Shown here in pieces: positions 1 through 21,377 of a stretch of DNA of 64,000 nucleotides; position 1 is the first letter of the stretch, and each line of letters starts with the position of its first letter. A program made the translations under genes and the position numbers. Origin of the DNA: Glycine soja (lineage: Eukaryota; Streptophyta; Magnoliopsida; Fabales; Fabaceae); the NCBI RefSeq assembly GCF_004193775.1, contig NC_041003.1, positions 44,273,611-44,337,610 on the forward strand, in the 5' to 3' direction. The notes under the pieces are model-generated. The model was given only the letters and a program-made list of their open reading frames with translations, had not been told where the DNA came from and ran no database searches.

Positions 1-2787
<2,787 letters not shown>

Positions 2788-2921
2788 TTAATTACAGAAA
2801 TAATATGAGCCAAAGACACGCTCATTCAGTCACAATACGTATGGCCTAGTTTATGTTTAGTGATAATAATCTAAGAATATAATATTGAAGTGTAAGCTTT
2901 AGTCCTCTCAAAATAGAGGGG

Positions 2922-2927
2922 AATAAA
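2922..2927 (+). terminator. Candidate poly(A) signal of first peroxidase
   Basis: AATAAA lies 135 nt after the TGA of the peroxidase ending at 2787, a normal distance for a plant 3' UTR. Assigned by position only. Confidence 0.4.
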
Positions 2928-5044
2928 GAAAAGTGGTGTATTGAAATTAAAGTCTTGTATCAGTGGATCATCCTTTATCAAGCAGAAAATATCAGCTCCA
3001 TCTAACTATATGTACTAGTAATCTAGAGTTATTTGTACTAACGTAATGCATTACTTGTGCCTCAAAACTAAATAGTATATACCATAAAAAAACTTTCTCA
3101 CTCCAACCAGCTAAAAATGTAGAACAGTAAATAATGCTATTCATTTTAATAAATTAGGTTAATTCCGAGTTAATTATAAGATCCTGTTGTTACTGGCAAA
3201 CTATATATATCAACACATGAAAACAATACCTTTGCCAATGATTTTTTATTTTATTTGTTACTCTCCTATCAATATTTTTTTTAAGGGGATCTTCTTCCAA
3301 TTAAGTCAGGGGAGTAACTGGTCCATTATAACATATAATACCCTGTCATAATAACCATAATGATTTGATAACTGTTAGAGATGCCTCAGCTTAAATTTTT
3401 TGAATTAATGATCCTTAAATAGGTTTTTAGTTGTTTTAACTGAATATATGTTTTTATACACTTCTTTCTACCAAATAACGACCTTAGCATTTAGAAAGAC
3501 TTATTCATGTACCATGAGATTTCTACTCTCCATATTACATATCTTGCCTAAATTTTATCAAATAATAATATAGTTGAATGTAATTAGTGCCACACATTGA
3601 TGTTCCGTTGAAAAACAATTGCAACCAATCTCCACCATCAAAGAATTTTGCTCTGTTATAAAAAAACATAGTCAATAAAAAAAAATGCAGACTTCAAAAT
3701 TGAACCGCAAAGCGTGCAGTTGCATGCAGAGTTGGCTATCATATTTTCCAATTTCAGTGGTATGACTACTTTATAAATGAAGCTTCCTAAGTGCCATGAT
3801 CAAATTGAGTCTGAAAAGGGAAAAAAAAATCAAAGCCTCGGAAAGAGTAGTCTTATAAGACGTTCCAATTATTGAAAAGTGCAGCAACATGCGTGCTTTG
3901 TCCTTTATTGGCAAATGAATATATATTCCTTATGCTTTGTTCATTAAATTTGAACCATTCAGGTATGGCCTTATGAAATTTCTATGAATCAACTAAATCA
4001 GCTTCTGAAGGCAAGTTATACATAAATAAGTAATATTTGATGGATGACACGTTTTCTAAAAAAAACAATTGAGGGATAAACTTGGTTAACCATCTTTAGT
4101 GAAATATTTTCTCTTAACCATATTGTTTTTATTCACAAATCTCGATATTAACTACTTTATCATGCTTTATAAAGTAATTAATATATATGACGTTTTAATT
4201 TTTTAAGTTTTGGGGTTGTTGCCCGATCATCTCATACATAATTCTGCTCTGCGCAAGAAAGTAGGTGAGAAGTGTGCGTGTGTAAAATCTCTGTCAGGAA
4301 TATATAGTTTTTTTAGATGACTATGTCAAGAAATATAAGAATTCTGTTTTACCCCAATTAAAAAATTAAGAGGGAATTATATAAATATGTATCTTTGTTA
4401 TGATGGGAGTAGGCAGCAACGTGTTATTACATAGTTTAGAAATATCAAATAAATATAATCCATGTTATGGAAGAAATTGCCTAGTTCGCTGGCCTTTCAC
4501 ACATGCATTTTTTTCTTTCAACTTCTGAATGAAAAAACATTCACATCAGTTAAATTGCATGATAGTTTGTTTTACTCAAACAAATAGGTTTTGATATATG
4601 CGTTACAGCTGATAGATAGGTTACATTTTTGTAACCATGCACATGTAAAATTTTAAGTAATATAAACACTTCCATGTAAACCAATAACACTTTTTGATTG
4701 TGATTACAACCGAATTACATATACATTTTGATATAAAGACTTCCAAGGCAAGAGCCAATTGGTCTCACAACGAAACAAATGAAAATAATAATAGTAATAG
4801 CAACGCATCTCGCGTTTACAGACTTCTTACACTCCACGGTTCATTATTTTGTTTTTATTTAGACCACGTTATTATTCATCGGAGACAATCCTGTTTGAGT
4901 AGGGTTGAACCAGAGAGTGTTATTGCCACAATCAATAAACAGTATTTTAAGATAATGTATAGAGATTATAAAAATTGCCAAATTGACACATGACTTTATA
5001 TATATTAAACAGTTGTTCAATCATAATCCTTATGATATGCAGTG
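2928..5044. other. Intergenic spacer between peroxidases 1 and 2
   Basis: AT-rich spacer between convergent peroxidase genes (+ then -), so it holds both 3' ends. No conserved protein, RNA gene or clear transposon seen. The open frame at 4694-4993 looks like chance. Confidence 0.5.
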
Positions 5045-7706
<2,662 letters not shown>

Positions 7707-7784
7707 TTGTGCGTGTTATGCTTTATGAGGTTTAGAGCTAATTAGATATTGCTTTGTGAGTCAAGCAAAGAGGTATATGTAGGG

Positions 7785-7792
7785 TTTATATA
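7785..7792 (-). promoter_or_regulatory. TATA box of peroxidase 2
   Basis: On the - strand this reads TATATAAA, about 80 bp upstream of the ATG at 7706, leaving a 5' UTR of roughly 45-50 nt if transcription starts about 30 bp downstream. Position and match support it; the start site is inferred. Confidence 0.6.
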
Positions 7793-7800
7793 GGAGGGAA

Positions 7801-10104
7801 TGAAGTACAGCAACTAGATCCTGTCTAGCTAGCTTATTTCCTTGTATGAGTTATCAACATATATAATATTTTAGGTCATAGTATACCAAGTGATTTTGTG
7901 CTCAGTACCGTTGACCACTATCACATAAGAATTGCACAAACATCGTCTCACCAACTCTTAGATATAGACATGATTAATTGTAGCGTTTCGGTATATAATA
8001 TATATAGATAGACATGTTGTTTTAATTATACTAATGTCGAAAAGAATATAATTAAAAATAAAGATGAAATTTGTGAGTTGATAACACTCGAATGTTTGAA
8101 TAAGAACATATACAGTCATGTTTTTTAATATAAATGTATTAATAAAGTACATCATTAATGTATTTTAAATTATTTTGTAGTTATAATTTGTTAACATACT
8201 CTTACTAAATTGTGAAAGATGCTTGTGTTAACAAACTTTACTAATATTTAATAACGTAGAAATTCTTATATATATAAACTTGAAAAATGAAAACAACTTA
8301 TTTTTATCTATATAAGATTATATATAAATTTCTATACGATGATATAGTCATGATTAGGAGTTATTTGGTTTAACAAAGAAAACAACTTAAAAGTATAAAT
8401 CATTTTACATTTTCACTACATCAAACTCTTTAATAATAGTTTATATTTTTATTTTTAAATATTTGTATAAGAAGTAAAAAAAATTCTTATTATTTTCACT
8501 GTTACATATATAAAATTTTAAAAAGAGGAAATAAAGTGAATATAACTAATATGATATTTTTGTAATCAGAAATAAAAAGTAAAAACACAACTTCTCACAC
8601 GCAAACTATCTCATCTCTCATATTTTCAAATTGTGAGAAACTAACCCTCTATTTACTTCCTCTTTGATTTAGAGTTTAATAAAATTGTTTTTTTTTATGA
8701 AATTAATTTTAAACAGTTGAATATGATTGAATTGTGTATCTAAGTTAATTTAAACCACATTTTATATTAGAGATTAATAGATATATATACGTTATTAGTG
8801 TAAAAGTTTTTATACTATCAACTAATTAAAAAACATCTTTTGTATAACTTGTAAAATAGTTATTAAAAAAGTAAATATTAAAAAAGTTAACAAACTATCA
8901 TACATATATATTTTGTTTATTTTTTTATATATTTTTTTATCTAAATCCTAGTATTTGATCATCTAAGAATCACTTAGATAATACTCGAACAATCCAATCT
9001 TAATTTCAACCTATTAATTATTTATATCCAATCCCTTAGTTTATTTTTTATATGAAAATGTGTTTTCATTAAAAAAAATGTGAAAATTGATTTTCCTAAT
9101 TTTAAATTTTAGAAAGGAATCTTAAGATTGTGAAAGACTAGAAAAAGAATCTTCATTTGACAATTGTAAAAAAATATTGAAAAAGAATTAAAAAAAAGAA
9201 AATAATAAAGCTTAATTACTGTACTGTATTTTGCCAAAAACAAAAATCAAGAAAGGTAAAAGGCACAACTCAATCGATAGCACCCAACGCTTTTTTTGCT
9301 TGCATTTGATGATGTCAAGATCTTCAATTCGTTTGAAAATACATTTAAATATTAATAGATATTATTAAGTATTAACATTACGAGCGAAATCCATTTAATA
9401 AAGGAAAAATTTAATAGAAAAAAGCTTAAGCATTGTAAAAGACTAGAAAAAGAATCTTCATTTAACTATTGTAAAATAATTCCTCTTTGTGTCTATACTC
9501 TTCTCTATTATTTTGCAGTACCTACATTGGCTTGAGAAAGGTTATGTTGTAGCTAGTTGAGTTTTTGTATCCTTAGAAATTGAATATATTATCATGAGAT
9601 TTATAATACTTATACATTGTTCAACCAATTCAGCTAGAGTTGAACTTTTTCTTTCTTATTTCTAATTTAATTTTAATTAGTCATCTGTTTTTTTTATCAT
9701 TCTATCTCAATTTGAAGCAGCATACAAATGATAGAGACTTTTTGGCAGTATATATTTTACTTTTATTGAATTCATTTTTTTTAAAGAAAAAATTCAGTTT
9801 TTTATAATGTATTTTTCTCAATATTAAAATTAGCTTGAAAAAACAAACAAGAAATAATAGAAGTTAGAGAAATTCATTAGCCACGTTGATTATAATGAAA
9901 TAAATATTAAATATGACATACATGATGAAGAAAAAAAAAGTTGAATGATTATCTCAATTATGTTCTCTTGAATCATGATATAGCAAGTAATTTCTTTTAT
10001 CTAAAATGTAAAATACAACAACACAAAAAGTTGGACTAAAAGTCTAACAGGCAGGTACATCCCTAAAAAATATATGAAATTAATTTGTTGTCGCAAATCT
10101 TCTA
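7801..10104. other. AT-rich intergenic DNA
   Basis: Upstream of peroxidase 2. Long A/T-rich stretches with scattered poly(A)/poly(T). No gene, RNA or recognisable transposon end seen. The 65-residue frame at 7958-8155 has no family features. Confidence 0.5.
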
Positions 10105-10510
10105 CAAACCAACGTCTAAAATATCTCTACAATAACAAAAATAACTATATTCTTAGTTTCATGTGAATCATGAGACTCATTGTCTCTTTTTCTGTTTTTC
10201 ACCTTAGGTTCTTGAGAAGGTTGGAACATTCTTAAAAAGATCATAACATAATTTATTGTCAGACATCATCAATAAATCAAGGTTTGAAATATCTCAAAAA
10301 TTCACAAAATTAGCTATGTTCTTTGTTGAATTATTAGATTCGTTTTTGTTATAACTTTTACATAATCTTTTCTTTTTGTCTTGACGAGAGGTTACTGAGA
10401 AACTACCAACAAATCAATGTTTGAAATATCTCCCGAAATCATAAAATCTTCTATGATCTCCGTTGAATTATGTGACTCATTGCTTTTGTTACAACTTTCA
10501 CAATAATATT
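10105..10510 (-). repeat. Three diverged tandem units, possibly ex-coding
   Basis: Three imperfect units of about 140-160 bp begin near 10105, 10267 and 10405. Each carries a core like TTTGAAATATCTC followed by a GTTGAAT(T/C)AT...GACTCATTG-type stretch, and units two and three also share TTTTGTTA(T/C)AACTTT. Read on the - strand the third unit gives ESHNST...ISGDISNIDLL, and the second gives a similar line with a stop. This could be the remains of an internally repeated protein gene. I recognise no family. Confidence 0.4.
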
Positions 10511-11046
10511 TCTTTCTTCCCGGTTTTTGAAGTGCCAAAATCTTTAAGATGAAGTTGTCGTTTAACCCTGTGTAGTCTTATTCCTTGTCTTTTTCACTAT
10601 CTTCATGTCAAGTTCTTCATATCATGGTGTCTTCTTGATTCCCTTGCGTAATAGATGGTTTTTACTTTCTCACTAACTTGAGAACAATTAAGTTTTTTTT
10701 TACTAATACAATAAAATTAAAAAAATGTGAAAATATATAACAGTTTTTTATGAATTCAATTATTGAAACTGAATGTTGACCATGTTTTTTAGTCTTACAT
10801 TGTTTTGAAGAAAATATTAAATAAATAATAAGTTATATAACAAACATAATAAAAAAAAGCTAAAAATATTAAAATATCTCATCAATAAGTCATTATATAA
10901 TTAATAGTAGTATAATTATTTAAATATAGACTATTAAAAATAGATTTGCAAAACTTTATAATTCAATTTATATAGCTTTAGTAAAATAATTACTAAAAAC
11001 TTATCTTTATATATATGTTTATAAATAAGTAGAAATGGGATAATTT

Positions 11047-11049
<3 letters not shown>

Positions 11050-11096
<47 letters not shown>

Positions 11097-11109
11097 TAAT
11101 TAATTATCG

Positions 11110-11141
<32 letters not shown>
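11050..11141. repeat. (AT)n and (ATT)n microsatellites
   Basis: About 42 bp of pure AT dinucleotide (11050-11091), then about 30 bp of ATT trinucleotide (11111-11141) after a short spacer. Simple repeats read directly from the sequence. Confidence 0.95.
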
Positions 11142-11142
<1 letters not shown>

Positions 11143-13351
11143 ATAATAAATGTTTTGACACATAATTTATTTTTTAATTTATAAAAAACAAATAATTATA
11201 GTAATTGAAGTTATTATAAAAATGTATATTCTAATTAAATATATCAATTAAATTATTTAAATTAATACATATTTTGATTTTATATAATATTTGTATTATT
11301 TTATTGTCTTTCCTTTTTAAAAAATATAAATATTATAAAAATACATAATTATAATAATTAAGGTTATTACAACGAATATATATTATAGTTAAATAAATAA
11401 AATAAATTACTAAGACTTATAAGTATTTTTATCTTATAAAAAAATATAATTTATTATACAAATTAAAAGTGTGATTTGATTCTTATTCTAAGCTCCGATA
11501 TAAACTATTTTCAGGATTAGTTATTTTTCACACAAATGTCCTTAATTAAATCGTGCTCTAGAATGATGGTTGATGAAACAAAGAGAGAGAAATAACTCAT
11601 TATTATAGTGCTTGTTGGTTTTATATACAGGGATAGTTTTTTTTTATATATATAAAATATTAGGATAAATTTAATGTTTTAAGTAAATTAACCTGTTTTA
11701 AGAAAACTAAATTAACCAAATTTTTTATTCTTGACAAATTAGTTGATAAAACTTTATAAGAAGAATTGAATGAAGTATAAGTAAGAAGGTCCTGACACAA
11801 TCCCCCTTAAAATAAGGACATTTTAGATATAAAAAAATTAGTTATTTGATTTATTATTTATTTAATAAATCATATTAATTAAATTAATTAATGAGACATT
11901 TAATAGATAGTGACTTTTAAATGCATATTATTATTAATAAGGTATATATTGTGAGAAAGATACTGAATTTTAATCGTGTCATTAATAAATATTTGATTTC
12001 ATTCATTGAGTGAAATTATACTTGAGCAATAAATTGTATAATAAAATGTAGCATACAACTAAGAGAGAGAAAAAAAAACATAAATTTAAATTTGAAATAT
12101 AATAAATGATAAGATGAAAAAGAAAGATAAACACAATATAATATATAAGTTGTTGTATGTGTATCACTTCTCAAATTTAAAAAAATATAAATTATAATTT
12201 AAATAATTATCATAATCTACATCTAACATAATTCTTTTTACATCAAATGGGTACAAATACTATATATATATATACTCAATTAAGGAACTATAATTTTTAA
12301 ATAAAACATATATTTTACTCAATTAAAATATCAATTTAAATTTAAATAATTACACATTTAAAGGAATTTAAAATACTCAAAGATTTTTTATTTAACTTTA
12401 ATTAAAGATTTATTTAAAGTATCTAAAAATATAAAATGAAAATTAAGTAATTATTATAATTTGAATCTAACAAAAATAAAATCTATGGATAAGATCCAAT
12501 GATACCATGTGTAAGTCTAAAGATGTACACAAAATCTATGTTATTGGTATATGTGAATCCTATGATTTATAATATCTTAATAAATATGAAAACTTTAATA
12601 TATTTAATAATAATCAATTACTTAACTTTAATTAATTTAAAATCGCCAAAAACTTATTTAATATCTTTTAATCCTTTGATCCATTTTTTTTTAGGTTTTA
12701 AAACCTCAAAAAAGTTAACTGTCATAAAAGATTAACACGTGATCATAACGGTTAAAATTTTGTTTAAGGATTAAAAATAAAAATTTCAAAAAAATTTAGA
12801 GATTAAAAATATAATTATATATAGAGAAGATTGATTTAATTGAACTCTCATAATTAAAATATTTTAAATTTAAATTTAAATTTTATTTAATTATAAAATT
12901 TTTAAAATATTTATTAAACAAAAAATCAAATATTTTAAAAATTTAATGGATATCCTTTATTAAAAAATTAATTTATACTAAGATTAATACCATAATCACT
13001 ACCATGATCATCATCATGAATATTATTTTTGCTGGCTAGAGTTTGGAAAAAAAGAAAAAATTATATAAAAATGTCTAATCACAAAGACAATCAATTACTT
13101 GACCCCCAATTCTCGTTTACTAAGAACCTAATTAAATAATGGGAGGTAGGCAATGGCATGAAAGCAGACCTAGCAACAATACATTAGATCATTACTTAGA
13201 AGCCATTCATTACCCAAACACGCTTTAATTTTGATTAACGGTACATATCATAACACTTATATTTTATGGAGTTGAAAAGATATGAAAGGGACACCTAAAC
13301 TTCAAGTAGTTGTTGGACAAGAAAATCAAATGTAGTACCCCCAAACTGTTC
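11142..13351. other. Very AT-rich intergenic DNA
   Basis: No gene supported. The 78-residue frame at 12499-12735 is low-complexity (Ile/Leu/Asn-rich) and has no motif. Scattered TATATA runs only. Confidence 0.5.
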
Positions 13352-13359
13352 AATATATA

Positions 13360-13419
<60 letters not shown>
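13352..13419. repeat. (AT)n-(AAT)n compound microsatellite
   Basis: About 26 bp of AT repeats run straight into about 42 bp of AAT repeats with no spacer. It explains the polyTyr frame on the - strand at 13264-13446, which is not a gene. Confidence 0.95.
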
Positions 13420-14737
13420 TAATATGATAGGGCAATATATTAGCAAAAATAATCACGTACGTTTTAACTTTTTTTTTTCTCGATCGGCCTTAAACACTGT
13501 CGAATTTCTTACAACGAATGGAGAGGGATAAGAAGAAAGAGGGGATGGGGTCTTCTAACATTATAGATATAATTTATAAAATATAATAAGTATAAAAGTC
13601 AATAATATATTTTATACATTATAATAAGTATAAAAATATTTTATACCATCAATACACACTACTTAAATACATATAATAATAGAAGATAAAGACAAAAATA
13701 AAATATAAAAGTTGTTGTGAAAAAGATGAGTAAATAACATTACTCTATTAGCAATAGAAAATTATTGCATGAAAGAACTGCATCCTAACCCCTTATGAAG
13801 TCATAGTGACAATAAAAGAGTATTAGCAGACAAATAGTATAATTATTTTTTTTAAAAAAATATTTCGTACCGAGAATGTGAAAAAAACTTGAAAAGACCA
13901 AAATTATAATAAAAAAGTTAAGAGATTGCTTTAATGATTAAAAGTGTGATTTTATTTTTATTCTTTAATAAGTTTGAATTTAATTTGTCAACTTACAAAA
14001 TAAAAACAATAAGCTCTTTAAATATATTAGCTAATTGTGTGGGGATCAAAACACAAATATGTCCTAAGATATTTATTCTTTATTAATTAAAAAATAAAAT
14101 AAAATATATCTAATCTATCACATAAATAAAAATAAATAAATAAATAAAGATAAAGAAGTTTTGTTTTTGAATTTAGTTATTAACACCTAAATTACATTTC
14201 TCTGTCGTCACGGACAAAACGCACCTCTTTTATAATTGTTCATCCTAAAAATATTGGAGCTCACTGAATTGGATGATGAGGTTGACGAGGTTTTTCAATC
14301 ATTAGATTAGACTTACTAACAGTTGAATTATTGGTTAATTAATTAGTTGAAACAAGCAGCACTCGAAGCTTAAGTTTACTAGTCAAATTAAAACATTAGG
14401 TGAAAAGCTTGAAAGTTGATTTATGCGAGTTTTTATGGAAACCTAAAGGGAATATTTCTAAACTTCATTTAATTGGAATTGGGCCTTGTGGTTGTCATAT
14501 TGGGCTTCAAATACTTAACTGCTGAACAGAAATGCTAAAGGCAAAAAGGGAATTGCTTCAAATACACTATCAGAATTAAATTTGCTTAACTATCTTGTTG
14601 CTAATATATATATTCTTAATCTGCATTTGGCATAAATTCCAAATTGGTGTCTTGGTTGCGATGACGACAAGCATGCTAGCATGTTACTGATAAAATAAAC
14701 AGGAACGTGAAATTGTTGCTCTGATACAATTCACGTG

Positions 14738-14739
<2 letters not shown>
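13420..14739. other. AT-rich intergenic DNA
   Basis: I see no gene or element here, only A/T-rich sequence with short TAAATAAA runs near 14120-14150. Confidence 0.45.

Positions 14740-14804
<65 letters not shown>
14740..14804. repeat. (AT)n microsatellite
   Basis: About 65 bp of uninterrupted AT dinucleotide. Confidence 0.95.
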
Positions 14805-14807
<3 letters not shown>

Positions 14808-15052
14808 AACTTAACAAGTGTAGGCTTTCCATTGGATAGTTTAAAATTTAAAGTATTATTACTCCATTCTAGTCAATTGTTTGTGCATACTAACTAAGCT
14901 GACAGGAAATTATCTGTGCATGGTTTGCACATGACCATAAATTATTAAGTACTGATTATTTGCATCCAAAAGGCACAAATTATTGTATTTTTTTTAGAGT
15001 ATTTCAAAAGATTTAATTATGTCCTATTTTATTTGATTTTATTTATCTTCAA

Positions 15053-15106
<54 letters not shown>

Positions 15107-15107
15107 T
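15053..15107. repeat. (AT)n microsatellite
   Basis: AT dinucleotide with one GT interruption near 15093, only about 250 bp from the previous AT tract. Confidence 0.95.
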
Positions 15108-15626
15108 TATTGTCATCAAGTATAGGTACTTTTAAACAAATAAGAAGTAGTATTGGTTTGCATGCATAACATTGGTCTTATATAGAAGTTAGAACGATAT
15201 AACTATCACAACTCTCAAGGTTTTAGATAACCATTTGAGTTCAACTATTCATGATTTGAAGTTGCTTATTATTACCTGAAAACAAGTAACTCCTTTTGGA
15301 ACCAACACATACAACATAAACAATTGAATGCTAACATAGAAACTCAACATCTCTTATTTAAATATACACATATCACATTAAAATTGATAGAAAATATAAG
15401 GTTGATCCAGTTATTGGAAAAGGATGAAAAGAGAAAAAAGAAGAGAAACGATAAGTTGGAAATCTCTCAATTGATATTTTTAATAAAAATAACAAACTAA
15501 TATCTGCTCATAAAAAAAAAAGTAAAATTGGCATGACTAAGCTTATAATATAATACGATTTCTTATTCTTTCCACTGTATGTACCACTATTGTAATCCAG
15601 ACCTTGCAATTTGCAATTCTAATTAA

Positions 15627-18820
<3,194 letters not shown>

Positions 18821-18866
18821 CTTGTTATATGCTTGGGATTACAACATTGCTAGCAAAAGAAAGGAC

Positions 18867-18873
18867 TTATATA
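18867..18873 (-). promoter_or_regulatory. TATA box of peroxidase 3
   Basis: On the - strand CTATATAAG lies about 47 bp upstream of the ATG at 18820, implying a short 5' UTR. Match and position are visible; function is inferred. Confidence 0.55.
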
Positions 18874-20101
18874 GAGTGAAGGTACAAGGTACCCACAAGC
18901 AATCTAGCCTTTTGTTCATTAGTTTAATAATCAATATTAACAAACATTATATTTTAGTTCATTATATGTGGCTGCATGATACCTTTGACCAAAGTTGGCT
19001 GAAAAGGTGAATATAAGTTAATTATTACTACTGCATCAAATAGAAAATTGAGGGAGTACATAACCAATTCTCTTCAACATCGATCAAATCCAATTGCTTC
19101 AAATACAGTAGACAGCCATCACCTTTAACTATTATATAATGAATGCTCAGTGTAGCATAGTACATTTTTATATTGCAATAGAGCAGCTGGCATCCAAAAT
19201 TTTATTTACAATATAAATAGTTTTTATATTAGCTTTGAATAGTTTGATAAGATTATTAATTTTTTTAATAATTAATTATTTTAAAAGTCATAATAAGTTA
19301 ATCTTAATTGGTTGAGAATGTATCAAAATTAAAAATATATATTAAATTACTTTGTGGACATTGTTTAGTAGTAGCTATGTATTACTCATTACGAATCAAT
19401 GTAAGACATGCAATAATACAGTAGGTATATATATAGCCATGTTTAACAAATAAAATTAATTCATTAAAACAAATAACAATCAAAAGGCATATATATGTGA
19501 CTATTGGATATTAGTTGTTTCACCTATGTGTTTAGAGGCTGGTGGGAGGTCCTTGGAGACGTTTGGGCATGAAATCCTACAAGTGACTGGGTTAATTAAT
19601 GTACCCCTAGTATCATGGGAACTTAATCACCTCCACACGAATGTCTTGATCACATTGTGTTACACTACCCATTATCTGTTCGATGTGTCTCTAAATAGTT
19701 TTAACATGTTTCATGTTGTTGACAATTGTCATGTTGATTTCACAATAATAGGTGAAACAATGGGCTAACTATTCTGGTATGAACCACGGTTGGCCTCACG
19801 TGAGGCCAATAAATTAAAACTCTTGTTTGTGTTTCTTAAATAATATTTTAAAAATTAGCACGGGCTTAGATTGATTATTTTGACTGTGAATCGGAAGTAC
19901 AATTAGTCTGAGCCTCTAATTGGATCAAAGGTGCTATCCACTTGGTATAACTTGGGTTGGCTTGACTAGCAAATTAGGTTTTAGAATCAACTGTTAAACA
20001 GTGGGTTGTTGTGACTTAAACCGAAGCTTACCACTAAGCCAAAACTTATTAGTTGACATAAGAATAACAAATGTAATATTTACATTATAATATATTATTT
20101 A
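18874..20101. other. Intergenic DNA, no gene supported
   Basis: Upstream of peroxidase 3. The 80-residue frame at 19526-19768 has no recognisable domain. The 19780-20060 part is less AT-rich and includes a palindrome GGCCTCACGTGAGGCC near 19793, but I cannot assign it. Confidence 0.4.
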
Positions 20102-20310
20102 TATTGATATTATTTGATTCGAGGGCGAGCCCTGGTGCAGCAGTAAAGTTGTGCCTTGGTGACTTATTGGTCATGGGTTCGAATCCGGAAACAGTCTCTT
20201 TGCATATACAAGGGTAAGACTGCGTACAATATTCTTCCCCCATACTTTCGCATAGCGAAGAGCCTCTGGGGGGAATGGGGTATGAAGTTTTTATTGATAT
20301 TATTTTATTC
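20102..20310 (+). mobile_element. tRNA-derived SINE (Au-like) with target duplication
   Basis: The body (about 20121-20291) begins GAGGGCGAGCCCTGGTGCAG, which resembles a pol III A box. A perfect B-box-like GGTTCGAATCC lies at 20176-20186, then GGAAACAGTCTCTTTGCA, TAAGACTGCGTACAAT and CGCATAGCGAAGAGCCTCTG. This order is the signature of the Au SINE family of flowering plants. The body is flanked by 19-bp direct repeats, 20102-20120 and 20292-20310, that differ at one position (TATTGATATTATTTgATTC versus TATTGATATTATTTtATTC), as expected of a fairly young insertion. Family assignment is from memory of its motifs. Confidence 0.88.
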
Positions 20311-20344
20311 ATGTAATTCAATCAATGATTTAATGATTTTGTAC

Positions 20345-20480
20345 TATTTTTTTATTTTTTTTGGATTCACAAGAAGATTATATTAAAAACAAAATAAGTG
20401 CAAAGGATACAAATAGTTCATGTGACCAGGGAGAAACTCCCTTAAAAACATAACTACCCCCATAATTAAATCCCGTCATC
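20345..20480 (-). mobile_element. Possible LINE 3' tail with poly(A)
   Basis: Read on the - strand the stretch ends with TTAATATAATCTTCTTGTG, then a run of A, the form of a soybean LINE-like 3' end. No coding part remains. Weak support. Confidence 0.3.
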
Positions 20481-21377
20481 AAAGGATTCAATCATCTTCG
20501 CTCTTATAGATAAGTTTTGCTGCGATTTGAAGCATCAATTTAGGTGACAAGTAAAACATATATAGTATTAGATTAGCATTACTACATAAACCCAACACGT
20601 CGATTTACCGTATACCATATATTATATATTTTTCTTCACAAATTATGAACGGAACAGCGAATATTCCCAAAAGTTGTTGAACAAGCATTTGATTTCTTCA
20701 GTCTGAAAAGACTGAAAGTTGATAAATTACAACAACAACGACTAGGAGCCTTATTCCAGTCAATGGAGTCCGTTATATTATTCAGCAGACAATATCATTG
20801 AGTTCTATCAAAACCAAAACAAAATCTTTTTAAATAAATAAAATCAAGGCAACCAAATTTTTTTAAAATAGTAATAATACTATTAAATAAAGGTTAGCAT
20901 GTCCATCATTATCTATATGATATATAAATTATAAGATCGAGGGTTGCATAGAGAAAAGAGAGAAAAAGTATATTATTCTTTCCTACCGGCAAGAGGCAAG
21001 CACAGACGAAAGAGAAGCTGCCAAATAATACTAAGACAAAATCAGCTACTGGAATTAGATACAGGGTAGGCTGGGACACAGGAACTTTTTAACAAAAGTT
21101 AATTGTCAAATTTAGCAGAACAATACTTTTAATAACTTTTTTATAAAAGTATTTTTTTAATCTAATAATTAAATTTAAAATTCTTATAAAATAAGTTAAG
21201 TCTACAAAATTTTAAACAATTCAGACCCTTGGTGTCATTTGATCTTATCTGTATATGTGGGGAAAAACTTCAAATCAAGGATGTAAAATAAAAACAAAAA
21301 CAAAAAGTTCTTACATAAGTTAAAACTAATTTATACACCTCAATTTTTCAAAAAAAATTCTTATTTAACTTGATCAC
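20481..21377. other. Intergenic DNA, no feature seen
   Basis: AT-rich, with no open frame of interest and no transposon end that I can recognise. Confidence 0.4.

Noticed and set aside
4694..4993. 99-residue open frame on the + strand
   Set aside because: No motif, poor codon character, in an AT-rich spacer between convergent genes.
13264..13446. Poly-Tyr open frame
   Set aside because: Direct translation of the AAT and AT microsatellites.
11050..15107. Regularly spaced AT tracts considered as a CRISPR-like or origin structure
   Set aside because: Simple microsatellites of a plant genome; no spacers or repeat units.
19526..19768. 80-residue + strand frame
   Set aside because: Reasonable codon mix, but no recognisable domain, no splice support and no promoter signal; cannot be supported.
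20112..20192. tRNA-like sequence with A and B boxes
   Set aside because: It does not fold into a full cloverleaf, is joined to SINE body sequence and has target duplications, so it is a SINE and not a tRNA gene.
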